A DNA stretch of 64,000 nucleotides from Coccinella septempunctata (GCF_907165205.1 NC_058193.1:1054001-1118000), one strand, 5' to 3'. Counted from the stretch's first letter, positions 1-9,822 are shown. The notes: a model not told the origin generated them from the letters alone. Translations and numbers: made by a program.

Positions 1-63
1 TAATTTCTTAAGATGTATTCAGAAGCACAATTGTGTTTCAGTAGACATACATAATAATAATAA

Positions 64-514
64 TTGGAATAAAGTATGGAACCAAGTTGATCTTCTGAAC
101 AAAAAGGACAATATTTATGAAATTTTGCAGCTAAGCGCAATGGCGCAAAATTATGCATATACACAAAATTTATTTATCTGAACCTTTTTTTACGGTAATG
201 TAAAAAACTCAAAAGTAGTTGATTAACATGGGATAATTCCTCATGTATAAAGAATTTTTACACTAAACACAGTATGAACGAATTCCCAAGCTTTTTCAAC
301 ATCGTCAAACATATACAGGAGGTCCCATATAAATTAAAAAAGTTGAGGGGATTTCCGTTCCAACCGGAAGTATATTGTCAAAATTGTACAACAGATGCAT
401 TTTGCGCCATTGCACTCACCTGCAAAATTTCGTAATTGTCCTTTTCATTCAAAAGATATTTTCTTGGTTCTTTACTAAATTATTTACTTGGTTCCATACT
501 TTGTCCCAACCTTG
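64..514. repeat. Inverted-repeat (TIR) element, unclassified
   Basis: The left arm from about 64 reads as an inverted copy of the right arm ending about 514. Both arms contain the blocks AAAGTATGGAACCAAGT, AAAAGGACAAT, GAAATTTTGCAG and GCAATGGCGCAAAAT, spaced slightly differently. Arms are roughly 90-110 bp with a short unique centre. The right end reads CCTTG followed by TA, which would suit a Tc1/mariner-type target, but the left terminus has diverged, so the duplication cannot be proved. No coding capacity is visible; the reading frames here cross the arms. Confidence 0.6.
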
Positions 515-1074
515 TATATATAACATGATTTCAGTGAAGAATTGTATTTGGACTGAAATTTAATCAGCTTAATCCTCATTCCAAATAATTTATGTATGTT
601 GAATCAGGCTTATATTGTTATGAGGTTGGTTGTTCGACACTAACCTATATCAAGGAAGGAATTAAAAAATTTGGTTTTTGTGCATTATTATAAATATTCG
701 TTGTTCATGTCTTGCAAGTCTACTACTCTTAATATTCATAACAAATTGGCATGGGGCTGAAGATAAAATTTAGTTGTCACTCAATGGTATTTACTTACAT
801 TTTTACGTCACATGATTTTTCGTGATTACAGAAAGGACAGTTGAATTGTTGGTCTAATGGTTCTATAGCTTTCCTTTTAGGGGCCGGCTTCCTTTTAGAT
901 TTTCTTCTACCCATTTTTCAAAATAAAAATATTACAATCCAACTAACCTTCATAAATCCCACTAATGTCCAAACCATAGATATACTAACCTAACTGGTAC
1001 GTTATTATTTCTATGGTCCAACCTAGACAGAAAACCACAGAACACTACAGAAACCACATAATCCTTGAAATTAT

Positions 1075-1160
1075 ATTATCTTAAAACATAAATATATACA
1101 TGGAATGGACATTGACGTGCTCGGTGCTATGAATGTATTTGTTGAGGTACAAACTATGGA
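1075..1160 (+). repeat. Dispersed repeat shared with 47385-47470
   Basis: A block containing GGAATGGACATTGACGTGCT and ATGAATGTATTTGTTG, followed by GGTACAAAC, is found again in reverse complement at about 47385-47470. Identity is high over about 70 bp, with one small insertion here. It shows that a dispersed repeat family is represented twice, but gives no function. Confidence 0.6.
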
Positions 1161-1258
1161 GAGTAGAGAAAAGGAGAACGATCGCCGTACTAAAAATGTG
1201 TCAGGGAACGTAGGACAGGAGTCGCTGTGATCGCTACGCTTATCGATAAGGGTTGGGG

Positions 1259-1284
1259 TATGGAGGGTACCTCTACCCTCCATA
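1259..1284. mobile_element. 26-bp micro-hairpin insertion, 8-bp TSD
   Basis: Perfect 11-bp inverted arms, TATGGAGGGTA and TACCCTCCATA, are separated by only CCTC. The hairpin is flanked on both sides by the identical octamer GGTTGGGG (1251-1258 and 1285-1292). An 8-bp target duplication hugging perfect inverted arms is the hallmark of hAT- or P-type cut-and-paste transposition. Here essentially nothing but the terminal repeats is left. Confidence 0.75.
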
Positions 1285-1461
1285 GGTTGGGGATTCAAGC
1301 GTCAATTTGCAATGAACAGCCTTCATTTCATTTAAGGTTATGTGTCATCGTAGTTTTTTCTAGCATGCTGTTTTTTCTGATGATTCTTCAAATCTATATT
1401 AAATATGAGTTCTCTGAATTATATGCAATAAAATACAAGTCATATTATAAAGGGGACTATG

Positions 1462-1501
1462 CATTGAACTCTATGAGAATGAGTTCCCATAGAGTTCAAT
1501 G
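1462..1501. mobile_element. 40-bp micro-hairpin insertion, CATTGAACT family
   Basis: Arms of 14 bp (CATTGAACTCTATG and its complement) flank a 12-nt loop. The flanks are GGACTATG (1454-1461) and GGACTATT (1502-1509), an 8-bp target duplication with one mismatch. The terminal CATTGAACT is shared with the insertions at 16349-16386 and 17944-18144, so these three form one family by their ends. Confidence 0.75.
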
Positions 1502-1509
1502 GGACTATT

Positions 1510-2228
1510 GGCGAATCCAAAAATCTAGACGCCCTCTGCTGACTGAATTACGAAACTACTTTGTCAGTACGGCAAAGTCAAAACAAGTTTAGTTCCTTAT
1601 GTTTTTTCTTATCTCACGTTGTCCAACAAAGTATTATAATTATTATTGGAGAAGTTATATTGAGATTATTGTCTGGGTTTCTGAATAGAAATATTGATTC
1701 CGAAAAAATATTGGAAAAGGTATTTATACCAGTGCTTTCAACAAGCAGGAGTTAGGTTAAACGATTTTTCTTTGCGAGAGTTTTCTGCTGAATTCAATTG
1801 ACGATTTAGAAAAACAATCTCATAATTTTCATACTTCCAAATAAATGCTTTTTATTATCTGTAGAACTTGTTCCATGAACTGAATTATATTTATGTCTCT
1901 TCAGATTTCATTATGAGGAATACCTATATCATAACATGGAATTGAAATACTTTAAATAGAAACTTCACAAACTCAGTATATGCTGCCTCAACATTATTAG
2001 CTAGTTTCGATTCAAGAAAGAATCTGTGAAATATAGGATTTTGTGTCTAGGTACAGTGGATCACCAATATCATCGCTCGATTTTATTCCCCATTTCATCC
2101 TTTTCAAATGAAATATTTAAAAAAAATGTTGATCTTTTTTTACGAAACTAAATCAATCAATTCAATATCTTGATTTTCTAGAAAAACTCTGTTAGGCCGT
2201 ACAAATCTTGAAAAGAGTACTGACAAAC
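1510..2228. other. No gene recognised
   Basis: AT-rich sequence between the second micro-hairpin and the P-like element. Only short frames without recognisable motifs are present, and I see no repeat structure. It is probably unique or old, decayed DNA. Confidence 0.5.
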
Positions 2229-2236
2229 GTCAAAGT

Positions 2237-3630
2237 CAAAGATTATAGAGTAGAAAGATGGGAAACGAGGCGACTAAAGCGATTTGAGCGACATCTGTGT
2301 GTCACGCGTGTTATTAAAACGCTAGGACTGGTTAAAATATTAATTTGAGTGCCATTTGCAGAAATATATGACATTTTTTAAGATTTCAGACGTCAATTTT
2401 GATCAAAGAGGTTTTGAATGTTTTGACTCTCAAACGCTTTTTGTTTATCTGGCTCGTTCTAGTTGCCGATTTTTGGAGTTTTTTGCCTTATTTCTTGGTG
2501 AAAACTTCAAAATATTGTTCGAAAATCATTAAATGGTGAAGAACGGTGGATAAAATAATAAAATGTATTTTACGTGATTAAGTTTTTCACTCAACTAAGG
2601 AAAATGGAAGCGTAAGTATTAAAAATCGTAACATGTGAATCGGTCATTCATTGATTCTTATTTTCAGTGCTCCGAAGTGGATAAAATTCTCAGGGCTTGA
2701 AGACAATTACTTCAGCAAACACTACTACACCATGTGCAATGAACATTTTACTGCAGGTCAATTGAGAACTGTTCATCGACGTAAATTGTTGTATGCAGAA
2801 AGCATCCCTTGCATAAACGGCCTATTAAGTGAATATGATGATCTTTATAGGTCCATTCAATGATTCTCAATTGCTACACTTTCAATATATTCAGAAATGC
2901 AGAGGTTTTATTGATTTCCATTTGGGAACCAAGTGACTGTCAAATTGTTGTTTAGAAAGTCAAAGTTTTATGAAACCTGCTGTGAGTGTTCTGTTCATTC
3001 ATTAATCAATTTGTATATTGTGTCATGAAGAGACCATATCATAGGAAATCATAAAAAAAGCACCAAGAAACTATACTGACATACAGGTCTTGCATATGTC
3101 TGCAATATTTGTATATTTTACAAATTCAACTAAGTTCATTAATTCAGAACAACCTATTGTACAGAAACAACACCTTCGACGTATAGCAGATCACCATATA
3201 CTTTAGTGTCCTAGGAAAAGCTTCATTTATTGCCCACTATTTCAATTTCTGTAAATTTTTTATGAATTGCAAATAAACATATAGCACAACCAACAGCGTT
3301 TTTCGTTGATATCAATTGATTCCAAACAATGTTTAGATGAAAACTAACATCCTGATCACAAAGCAAAACCATACTTTTGTTTTGTCGCTCAGGATGTTTG
3401 TTTTCTGATAGAAACAAAGTCAATATTGGAATGCAATACGAGAAATAGAATTCGAATTTCGCGCCCCTCAATCAAAAAACAGAAAACTGTTATCAAAAAG
3501 TATTCCTGTATTGACAGTGCGTTTTTAGCGCCATCTCATTGTCACGCGTGTTTTCACTGGCCAAAATGTAGTCGGTTTTTAGTACTAGCGATATGAGGGC
3601 GTTTCCTATCTTTCTACTCTATAATCTTTG
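2237..3630 (+). mobile_element. P-like DNA transposon, non-autonomous, copy A
   Basis: Terminal inverted repeats of about 30 bp begin CAAAGATTATAGAGTAGAAA at 2237 and are mirrored at 3601-3630, with one substitution near the inner end. The flanking octamer GTCAAAGT occurs exactly at 2229-2236 and 3631-3638, an 8-bp target duplication. Inside is a THAP-like exon, and THAP DNA-binding domains with 8-bp duplications are the signature of the P superfamily. At 1.39 kb it is too short for a full transposase. Copies B (10741) and C (15637) share its right-hand half, including the GCGCCATCTC and CACGCGTG subterminal motifs. Confidence 0.8.
2604..2863 (+). pseudogene. THAP-domain fragment of P-like transposase
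   Basis: A short first exon ATGGAAGC ends at a consensus donor (GTAAGT at 2612). An acceptor TTTTCAG at 2661-2667 begins exon 2. The join is in frame and gives a 67-residue product that stops at 2863. The product has a KW-x-KFSG segment, a CNEHF motif (the C-x2-H half of a C2CH zinc site), an RRK stretch and an SIP motif resembling the end of THAP domains. The N-terminal C-x-C half and the catalytic domain are missing, so it could bind at most weakly. Family assignment is from motif order only. Confidence 0.6.
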
Positions 3631-3741
3631 GTCAAAGTTTGTTTTCATTTCGCAGCGCCCTCAACGGTAATTGGATTCGCGAATGTTATCAGCTTTATTC
3701 ATTCCATAGAGAAAGGGAAAGAGTCTCTGATTCATTCATAA

Positions 3742-3975
3742 TGTAATGGGAAACCGGTGGAAATGATGAGATGTTTAATCTTCAGCTTTCTTTAATTGAA
3801 TTCCCGTATTCATAACAACAATAACAATTTATATCAATTGAGTAAGTTTGCGATTACAGCAAGTGTTGTAATAATAACTATTAATGCAAGGTGTTTGAAA
3901 TCAATAACAATGATTGGTATTCAGGTAATCAGGTTGATTGCCGAAATTAGATCAATAATACAAAACATCTCTACA
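3742..3975 (-). repeat. 3' LTR of Gypsy element
   Basis: Matches 9589-9822 across its full 234 bp by eye. In element orientation it begins TGTAGAG and ends CATTACA. The polypurine tract lies immediately inside it. Confidence 0.93.
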
Positions 3976-3988
3976 CCTTCCCTTCCTG
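3976..3988 (-). other. Polypurine tract of Gypsy element
   Basis: Read on the minus strand, AGGAAGGGAAGG directly abuts the 3' LTR. It is the expected plus-strand DNA priming site and fixes the element's orientation. Confidence 0.8.
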
Positions 3989-4253
3989 AGGAACGATCTT
4001 CACTATGGCCACTTATGAAGATCGATCCCTAAGAATGAGAAGATTCTTAACAATTCTGAAATTTAAACTTTTATTCGAAATATCTACTTGAACCCAAAAT
4101 TACCATAAATTTACATCGGGATAGAATAAGCGAAGATATAAAAGTCTTACTGCTAAGTTACATGTTTTCTTACCTACAGGTAGCTACCATCCTACTGGTA
4201 ATAATCCTAGGTATAAATGAATGAAAATTATTACAAACTACTATACAGATACA

Positions 4254-7200
4254 CTATCTCATATATCTCTTAATTCTATTTTTGTGCACAGTACTGCGTC
4301 TTCCATCTTTGTCGACAATTATGCAATTAGGCCCACTTGCAGAGACAACTGTATAGGGACCTTTCCACCAAGGGTCAAATTTTTGTCTGGCTTCATTCGT
4401 TATGAGAACAAGGTCTCCTTCTTCAATGTGCAATTGAAAAGCATCTTTATCATGTAACTCCTTACGCTTTATTTTGGCACTTTCAAGATAATTTCTAGCT
4501 CTGTTCTGCGCGAATTGTAACCTAAAACGTATTTCTTGGTCATATGCTTCAATACTATAAAGAGGATCTACTCGATTATCACAGAATATATCCGAGCTAA
4601 GGTTAGCCCTTCTTGCAAAAACTAACTCATAAGGTGTATAATTGTGATACGTCATTGGGGTTGTATTGTAACAAAATGTAAAATATTTAGTCCACGTATC
4701 CCAGTCAGACTGACTTTCATTGATATACATTTTAATGAAATCATTTAAGACCCTATGATTCCTTTCACATCCTCCTATAGTCTGACTGTGATACGCTGTT
4801 GAAATTTTGTGTTGTATCTTGAGCAGTTCCGCAAGATTCGAGAAAACTTCATTCTTGTATTCTGTACCCATATCCGTTCTAATTTCTTTCATGGGTCCAT
4901 ATATAAGAATGAAATCCTCTAGGATTGCTTTCGCTACCGTAGGAGCTTCTTTATTGGTTATTGGCGATATGACTACATATTTTGACAATTCGCACTGTAT
5001 AGTTACCGCATATCGATTTCCTCGCGATGTTTTAGGAAATGGTCCAACGGTATCGATGCATACTATATCGAAAGCATTCTGAGGAGTTGGTGTTATCACG
5101 AAGGGTTGATTATGCCTTTTGTTAATTTTATTAATTTGACATTTATGACATTGCCTAGTGTATTGAGCAACATCCCTCGACATTCCTTTCCAATAGTAGA
5201 ACGATTTTAATTTCTTTAGCAACCGCTTTTGTCCACAATGACCACCATACATAGGATCATTGTGATACTTTTCAACTAATTTTAGTCTTTCATCTTTATC
5301 AACAATTACTATTCGTGGTTCAAGTAAAACTATGCATATGTTTCGTAAAATGTTTTGCCCCACTCTCTTGAATTCATTTATGTTAAACCTCGTAAATATG
5401 GGATCATTCACATTCATTCTTAATGTTTTATAATCTCTTTCACCAGCCAACTGATCAAGCTTAGACAATACCTGCTCTAAAGCGAGGTTATCGCCATTAG
5501 TGATTGAAATTTTTACATGAGTACTCACTTTTCCCTTTTCATATATTAACATATCAATTTCATAATTTTCGAGAGTGCTTTTTCCTATATTTTCAACCTT
5601 GAATCTTAAATAGGGCAAGTTCAATGAATCATAATTATTTATTGAATTATAAACTTTTACTTGGTTTGTTATTTGAGCCGCTTCAGCATCTTTTTCGCTT
5701 GGTGTATTGTTCGATGACTTCGACCTTGACCTAGTCACCGCAAGAATTTGAGAAGTGTTATGATTAATTTCTTTAAGGTCATCAATGTTTATCCTAGACA
5801 ATGCGTCTGCACAAACGTTCTGCCTGCCTTTGATATATTCAATTTCAAAGTTGAACTCTTCCAAATCTAATCTCATACGTGTTAATTTAGAACTTGGGTC
5901 TTTCATCGAAAACAAATAGACTAACGGTTTATGGTCAGTTTTTATCAAAAATTTTTGTCCATACAAATAGCAACGAAAATGTTTGACAGCCCAATGAATT
6001 GCTGTGAGCTCTTTCAGAATCGTCGGTTTATGTGATTCTCCTTTAGTAAAGGCTTTGGATCCGTAAGAAATTGGAAACTCTTGTCCGCCAATAATTTGAG
6101 AAAGAACGGCTCCGCATGCTAAATTTGAGCTATCTGTGGTCAAAATGAATTGTTTGGAAAAATCTGGATATTTCAATATTTGTGGGTTGATGAGAGCTTT
6201 TTTTAGTTCAACAAAAGAATCTTGACATGATTTGGACCAGATAAATTTACTACCTTTTCTTGTTAATTGATTTAATGGTTGAGTTATTTCCGCAAAACGA
6301 GGAATAAACCTTCTATAATAATTGCAAAACGCAACAAATCTTTTAACTTCATCTGCATTAGTTGGAGTTGGATATTTGTTAATTACCTCGAACTTTGAGT
6401 CGTCCGGCAGAATGCCTTTGTCTGTAATTTTGTGGCCTAAAAAAGTTACTTCGTTCCTGAAAAAATTGCATTTTTCTGGATTCAACTTTAAATTGAATTT
6501 TCTACAAGTTTCAAAAACTTCTTTCAAGTTTTTCAAATGATGATTCTCAGAGCATCCTATTACAATGAGATCGTCCATGTAGAGGAAAGCTTTTTCTGGG
6601 GTTAGACCTGCAAAAGCGATGGTCATCATCCTTTGAAAACTATTAGGACTTACAGATAAACCAAAGGGTAGGCGTGTAAACCTATAGGAACCTGATTCCG
6701 TACTGAATGAAGTTATGTCACGGGAGTCTACGTCCAGTTCAACTTGATGAAATCCTGAATATAAATCAATAACAGAAAACCATTTTGCTCGACCTAACTG
6801 ATCCAAAATGTCGTCTATACGTGGAAGAGGAAATTTATCAGCAATTAGTTTTTTATTTACGTTTCGAAAGTCTAAAACAAGCCTTGAGGATTTTTGGCCA
6901 TTTGGTCCTTTTTTTGGTACTAATAAAATGGGGTTATTGTATTCTGACACTGAAGGTTCTATGATTTTGTGTTGAAGCAACTTTTGCACATGATTTTTAA
7001 TGTCTTCCTTTTGTGCCATTGGTAGCCTATAATTTTTTGTGTATACTGGTTTCGGATCCGATAATTTTAATTTTTGTTTGTAAAAATTATTTACTGTCAA
7101 AATATCATCTTTCAATGCAAAAATATCTGAATAATCTTTACATAAACTAATAACTTCTGATCGAATGAAATCCGGCATTTCCTTATTTAGTTGATTCATT

Positions 7201-7907
7201 AGTTTTTCATGCCTATCATTATGATCAGCATTAATGTTATAGATGTTGAACTTATCTAGACTTATTACTTCTAGCTGAATGTTTTTCAAAATAACACTTT
7301 CGAAAGTAGTGTTCATGATTTTTACCAAACCTTCTCCTGGAGACACGACCGTTCGTGCAATGAAAACTCCTGGTAAAGGTTCTTTATTCAACACTAATAC
7401 ACTTTCCGAAATATTTTTAAGAGATGGTATTTGCCTAATTACTTCACAACGTGGTGGTATATGAATTTGGTTTTCCTCAACTCCGCTTAGAATAGGAATC
7501 ACAAAGTTCTTATTAAAATATCGAAGATTCAATGTCCACCGACCATAATCTAAATTAGCACTATATTTGATAAGAAAATCCCTGCCTAGAATTCCATCTC
7601 CCGGAATTGGAAAGTCGTCGCTTACCACGTGAAAATTATGTCCGATAGTTTGATTATTTTTCACCCATATTTCAGTATTAATAACACCCAAAGATTTTGT
7701 CAATCCCTCAGTTACACCTTTGATATCAATTATTTTAGAATTATCAACAGAATTTTGGAACAAAATTTTCCCTACTTTTAATATAGAAACATCAGCCCCG
7801 GTATCTACCAACAAAGTGACCTTTTCTCGAGTTATCTTAGTTTCAACGGCTACAAAATTCGAAAGAGATAAATCTAGCTGATAAATATTTATTGCTCTGT
7901 CTCCCCC
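4254..7907 (-). CDS. pol: Gypsy Pol polyprotein (PR-RT-RNaseH-IN)
   Basis: An uninterrupted frame of about 1,190-1,215 residues. Residue numbers below count from the leucine of LVDTGADVSIL at 7814. In order: aspartic protease (DTGA, near residue 4); reverse transcriptase with LPFGLSVSP and YMDD (about 411-414); RNase H with TDSSNLACG (about 558); integrase zinc domain (H...H...C-x2-C, about 845-890); and integrase core with D in DTVGPF (about 919), D in TDMG (about 977) and E in GGCERNH (about 1013), the last two exactly 35 residues apart. The frame is open upstream of the protease into the end of gag and is -1 relative to it. A GGGGG run at 7903-7907 is the likely slip site. There is no internal methionine start near the protease, which supports a frameshifted Gag-Pol fusion. 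Confidence 0.93.
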   Translation of the reverse strand, partial: GGDRAINIYQLDLSLSNFVAVETKITREKVTLLVDTGADVSILKVGKILFQNSVDNSKIIDIKGVTEGLTKSLGVINTEIWVKNNQTIGHNFHVVSDDFPIPGDGILGRDFLIKYSANLDYGRWTLNLRYFNKNFVIPILSGVEENQIHIPPRCEVIRQIPSLKNISESVLVLNKEPLPGVFIARTVVSPGEGLVKIMNTTFESVILKNIQLEVISLDKFNIYNINADHNDRHEKLMNQLNKEMPDFIRSEVISLCKDYSDIFALKDDILTVNNFYKQKLKLSDPKPVYTKNYRLPMAQKEDIKNHVQKLLQHKIIEPSVSEYNNPILLVPKKGPNGQKSSRLVLDFRNVNKKLIADKFPLPRIDDILDQLGRAKWFSVIDLYSGFHQVELDVDSRDITSFSTESGSYRFTRLPFGLSVSPNSFQRMMTIAFAGLTPEKAFLYMDDLIVIGCSENHHLKNLKEVFETCRKFNLKLNPEKCNFFRNEVTFLGHKITDKGILPDDSKFEVINKYPTPTNADEVKRFVAFCNYYRRFIPRFAEITQPLNQLTRKGSKFIWSKSCQDSFVELKKALINPQILKYPDFSKQFILTTDSSNLACGAVLSQIIGGQEFPISYGSKAFTKGESHKPTILKELTAIHWAVKHFRCYLYGQKFLIKTDHKPLVYLFSMKDPSSKLTRMRLDLEEFNFEIEYIKGRQNVCADALSRINIDDLKEINHNTSQILAVTRSRSKSSNNTPSEKDAEAAQITNQVKVYNSINNYDSLNLPYLRFKVENIGKSTLENYEIDMLIYEKGKVSTHVKISITNGDNLALEQVLSKLDQLAGERDYKTLRMNVNDPIFTRFNINEFKRVGQNILRNICIVLLEPRIVIVDKDERLKLVEKYHNDPMYGGHCGQKRLLKKLKSFYYWKGMSRDVAQYTRQCHKCQINKINKRHNQPFVITPTPQNAFDIVCIDTVGPFPKTSRGNRYAVTIQCELSKYVVISPITNKEAPTVAKAILEDFILIYGPMKEIRTDMGTEYKNEVFSNLAELLKIQHKISTAYHSQTIGGCERNHRVLNDFIKMYINESQSDWDTWTKYFTFCYNTTPMTYHNYTPYELVFARRANLSSDIFCDNRVDPLYSIEAYDQEIRFRLQFAQNRARNYLESAKIKRKELHDKDAFQLHIEEGDLVLITNEARQKFDPWWKGPYTVVSASGPNCIIVDKDGRRSTVHKNRIKRYMR

Positions 7908-9088
7908 AATCGAACCGGTTGGGGGTCCGATTGGTTTCCCTGGTTTGACAATTCCAAAAATCTGACATTGGCATTAGTTTGTCCGTTACCTCTGCCACTA
8001 GGTCTACTATTATTGTCATACCTATTTCCAGCGAATCGATATTGACCTCTCCCGGCATTGAAATTGTGTGAATTTCTGAAACCACGGTATGAATTTTGAA
8101 AATTTCTCCCTGAACCACGCCGGTTATTATTGAACGGATGTCTGTTGCGTGAATTATTATTGTTATTCATAAAGAATACGTTGTTTGCAGGCGACGGTTG
8201 AGTGTTAACGTTTAAAAATTTTGTCATGATTTCCTGGACAGAGCTGAAATTGCCAGCTTCTATCACTACACGAGCTCTTTCGGTATTTGAATTTTGACTA
8301 AGTGCCCTGGAAGTAGTTTGAACTGCATATTTTTCGGCTACTTCATTAGGAACACCCTCACTTATGAAAGCATTTTGTAATTTCTGAGCCAACTGCTCAA
8401 TCTCTGCTGCATAAGTGGAAGTGTCCTTATGGTTTTGCCTTAAATTCAATAATTTGGCTGTTAGAAGGTTCGAACTTTCACCTTTTAAGGAATGTTTCAA
8501 CTTCCTCGCAATATCATTTAGATCATCTCCGTCAGAAATTAAATTACGCGCCTTTCCGACTAGTCTAGTTTTTACAAAAGACACGGCTCTATCCTGGTGA
8601 TCCGCGCTATTCTCCTGAAGGAGTTCTAACGAATCTAAAAAGGATCTCAAATTATCAACATTTCCGTCGAACTGATTTGGAATGATTTTGCTTGCCAAAT
8701 TGAAAAATTCTGTTGTAGTCATCGCCATGATTTTTTCGTCTTCGTCTTGGGACTCTTCTTCTAACGATAATATATTGATTTGTTCTACACAAGACACTGG
8801 AATCTGATATTTAACACCTAAAGTTTGAAAAGAACGAATAACCTTGTCTCGGATATAGTGAAAATCAGTTTTTATTGATTGCCTATCTGTATTATCTAAA
8901 TATTGCCAAGAACTAGCTACGCTTTTTGTAAACTCGTTGAAGAGAGCTACCAAATTATCTCGAACTTCAACTCTAATTGAATTGCTCTTTGGAACATTTT
9001 TCTTTAGTATTCTTTTAGATTGTTTTTTCAATTCAGTTTTTATTATTGAAAGGTTGCCTAATACAGCTTCTCTTTTTTGAGCCTGCAT
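7889..9088 (-). CDS. gag: Gypsy Gag structural protein
   Basis: A 399-residue frame. The first half is helical and charged, with a central region (about residues 120-290) like Gypsy capsid. The last 90 residues are rich in N, R and G (repeated RGF, NNR, GRG), a basic nucleic-acid-binding tail that replaces CCHC zinc knuckles, none of which are present. It ends in GETEQ just after the proposed slip site. A good splice acceptor (TTTTTAATTAACAG in minus orientation, ending at 9103) lies 15 nt before the ATG. Gag may therefore be made from a spliced RNA that skips the upstream small ORF; this is inference. Confidence 0.88.
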   Translation of the reverse strand: MQAQKREAVLGNLSIIKTELKKQSKRILKKNVPKSNSIRVEVRDNLVALFNEFTKSVASSWQYLDNTDRQSIKTDFHYIRDKVIRSFQTLGVKYQIPVSCVEQINILSLEEESQDEDEKIMAMTTTEFFNLASKIIPNQFDGNVDNLRSFLDSLELLQENSADHQDRAVSFVKTRLVGKARNLISDGDDLNDIARKLKHSLKGESSNLLTAKLLNLRQNHKDTSTYAAEIEQLAQKLQNAFISEGVPNEVAEKYAVQTTSRALSQNSNTERARVVIEAGNFSSVQEIMTKFLNVNTQPSPANNVFFMNNNNNSRNRHPFNNNRRGSGRNFQNSYRGFRNSHNFNAGRGQYRFAGNRYDNNSRPSGRGNGQTNANVRFLELSNQGNQSDPQPVRLGETEQ

Positions 9089-9226
9089 AAAATTTCTATC
9101 AACTGTTAATTAAAAATAAACCGCAATTGTCATCATAAATAGTCAAAACGAGCTCACCCTTTGTTCCACGCACACAACAGCACTTTAACTTCACTCACGG
9201 AATGTTTTCGTCGCTGCCTCCTATCA

Positions 9227-9472
9227 CTAGATTGCTGCCACAGACGCCCTTGATGCAGTAGCCTCTCGCCTGAACCTCCTCACCAAATTTTTTTTGTGCA
9301 TTTTATATGCCTTGAAAATCAAGTTGAGCACCAACACAGCCAAAATCAAATACAACACGATTTTCATGTCCTTTGAGATGTTGTACTCACTCTCTTGTAC
9401 AATGAAGTTCGAATTGATCGCTCCATTTTCTTTTACCGTCTGGGTGGTGTCCTTGGAATTTGAACTTCCCAT
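9227..9472 (-). CDS. Small myristoyl/membrane protein before gag
   Basis: An 81-residue ORF lying between the 5' LTR and gag of the intact Gypsy element. It starts MGSSNSK, matching the N-myristoylation consensus (Gly2, Ser6, Lys7). A polar stretch follows, then a strongly hydrophobic segment at about residues 37-53 (IVLYLILAVLVLNLIF), then a basic tail (KMHKKN, RRFRR). The start context AAAATGG is favourable. No homologous domain is recognised. Because the retrotransposon around it is intact, the ORF is probably maintained and expressed. A role in bringing Gag or the genomic RNA to membranes is possible, but it is inferred only from the motifs. It could also be a regulatory upstream ORF. Confidence 0.7.
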   Translation of the reverse strand: MGSSNSKDTTQTVKENGAINSNFIVQESEYNISKDMKIVLYLILAVLVLNLIFKAYKMHKKNLVRRFRREATASRASVAAI

Positions 9473-9570
9473 TTTAAGTTCTTCGAATTTTTCACTTTGC
9501 CATCCCTTTATTCATCCGACTAAACACTTTACGAATATTGGTCAGAATTATTCAACACTGATGTTTTACT

Positions 9571-9588
9571 AGTATGGCAGGATCGCCA
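9571..9588 (-). other. Primer-binding site of Gypsy element
   Basis: In element orientation the bases directly after the 5' LTR read TGGCGATCCTGCCATACT. They begin with the TGG that pairs with the CCA end of a tRNA primer. The tRNA species cannot be settled by eye; the TGGCGA start would fit an arginine-type primer. Confidence 0.6.
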
Positions 9589-9822
9589 TGTAATGGGAAA
9601 CCGGTGGAAATGATGAGATGTTTAATCTTCAGCTTTCTTTAATTGAATTCCCGTATTCATAACAACAATAACAATTTATATCAATTGAGTAAGTTTGCGA
9701 TTACAGCAAGTGTTGTAATAATAACTATTAATGCAAGGTGTTTGAAATCAATAACAATGATTGGTATTCAGGTAATCAGGTTGATTGCCGAAATTAGATC
9801 AATAATACAAAACATCTCTACA
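9589..9822 (-). repeat. 5' LTR of Gypsy element
   Basis: 234 bp, indistinguishable from the LTR at 3742-3975. It should contain the promoter and the polyadenylation site. Flanked on the outside by ATAA of the target duplication. Confidence 0.93.

Larger units (their letters stand above)
3742..9822 (-). mobile_element. Ty3/Gypsy LTR retrotransposon, apparently intact
   Basis: Two 234-bp LTRs with TG...CA ends bracket a small ORF, gag and pol, all on the minus strand. The flanks ATAA (3738-3741 and 9823-9826) form a 4-bp target duplication, usual for this class. The LTRs look identical base for base and all three reading frames are uninterrupted, so the insertion is very recent and may be active. 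No env-like ORF follows pol. The element sits about 100 bp beyond P-like copy A. Confidence 0.93.

Noticed and set aside
1378..1384. CTGATGA, possible hammerhead start
   Set aside because: No complementary stem II strand with GAAA follows within a plausible distance.
3796..4032. + strand frame at the left LTR (and 9643-9882 at the right LTR)
   Set aside because: The two proteins share their first part only because the LTRs are identical; they run out of the LTR into unrelated DNA.
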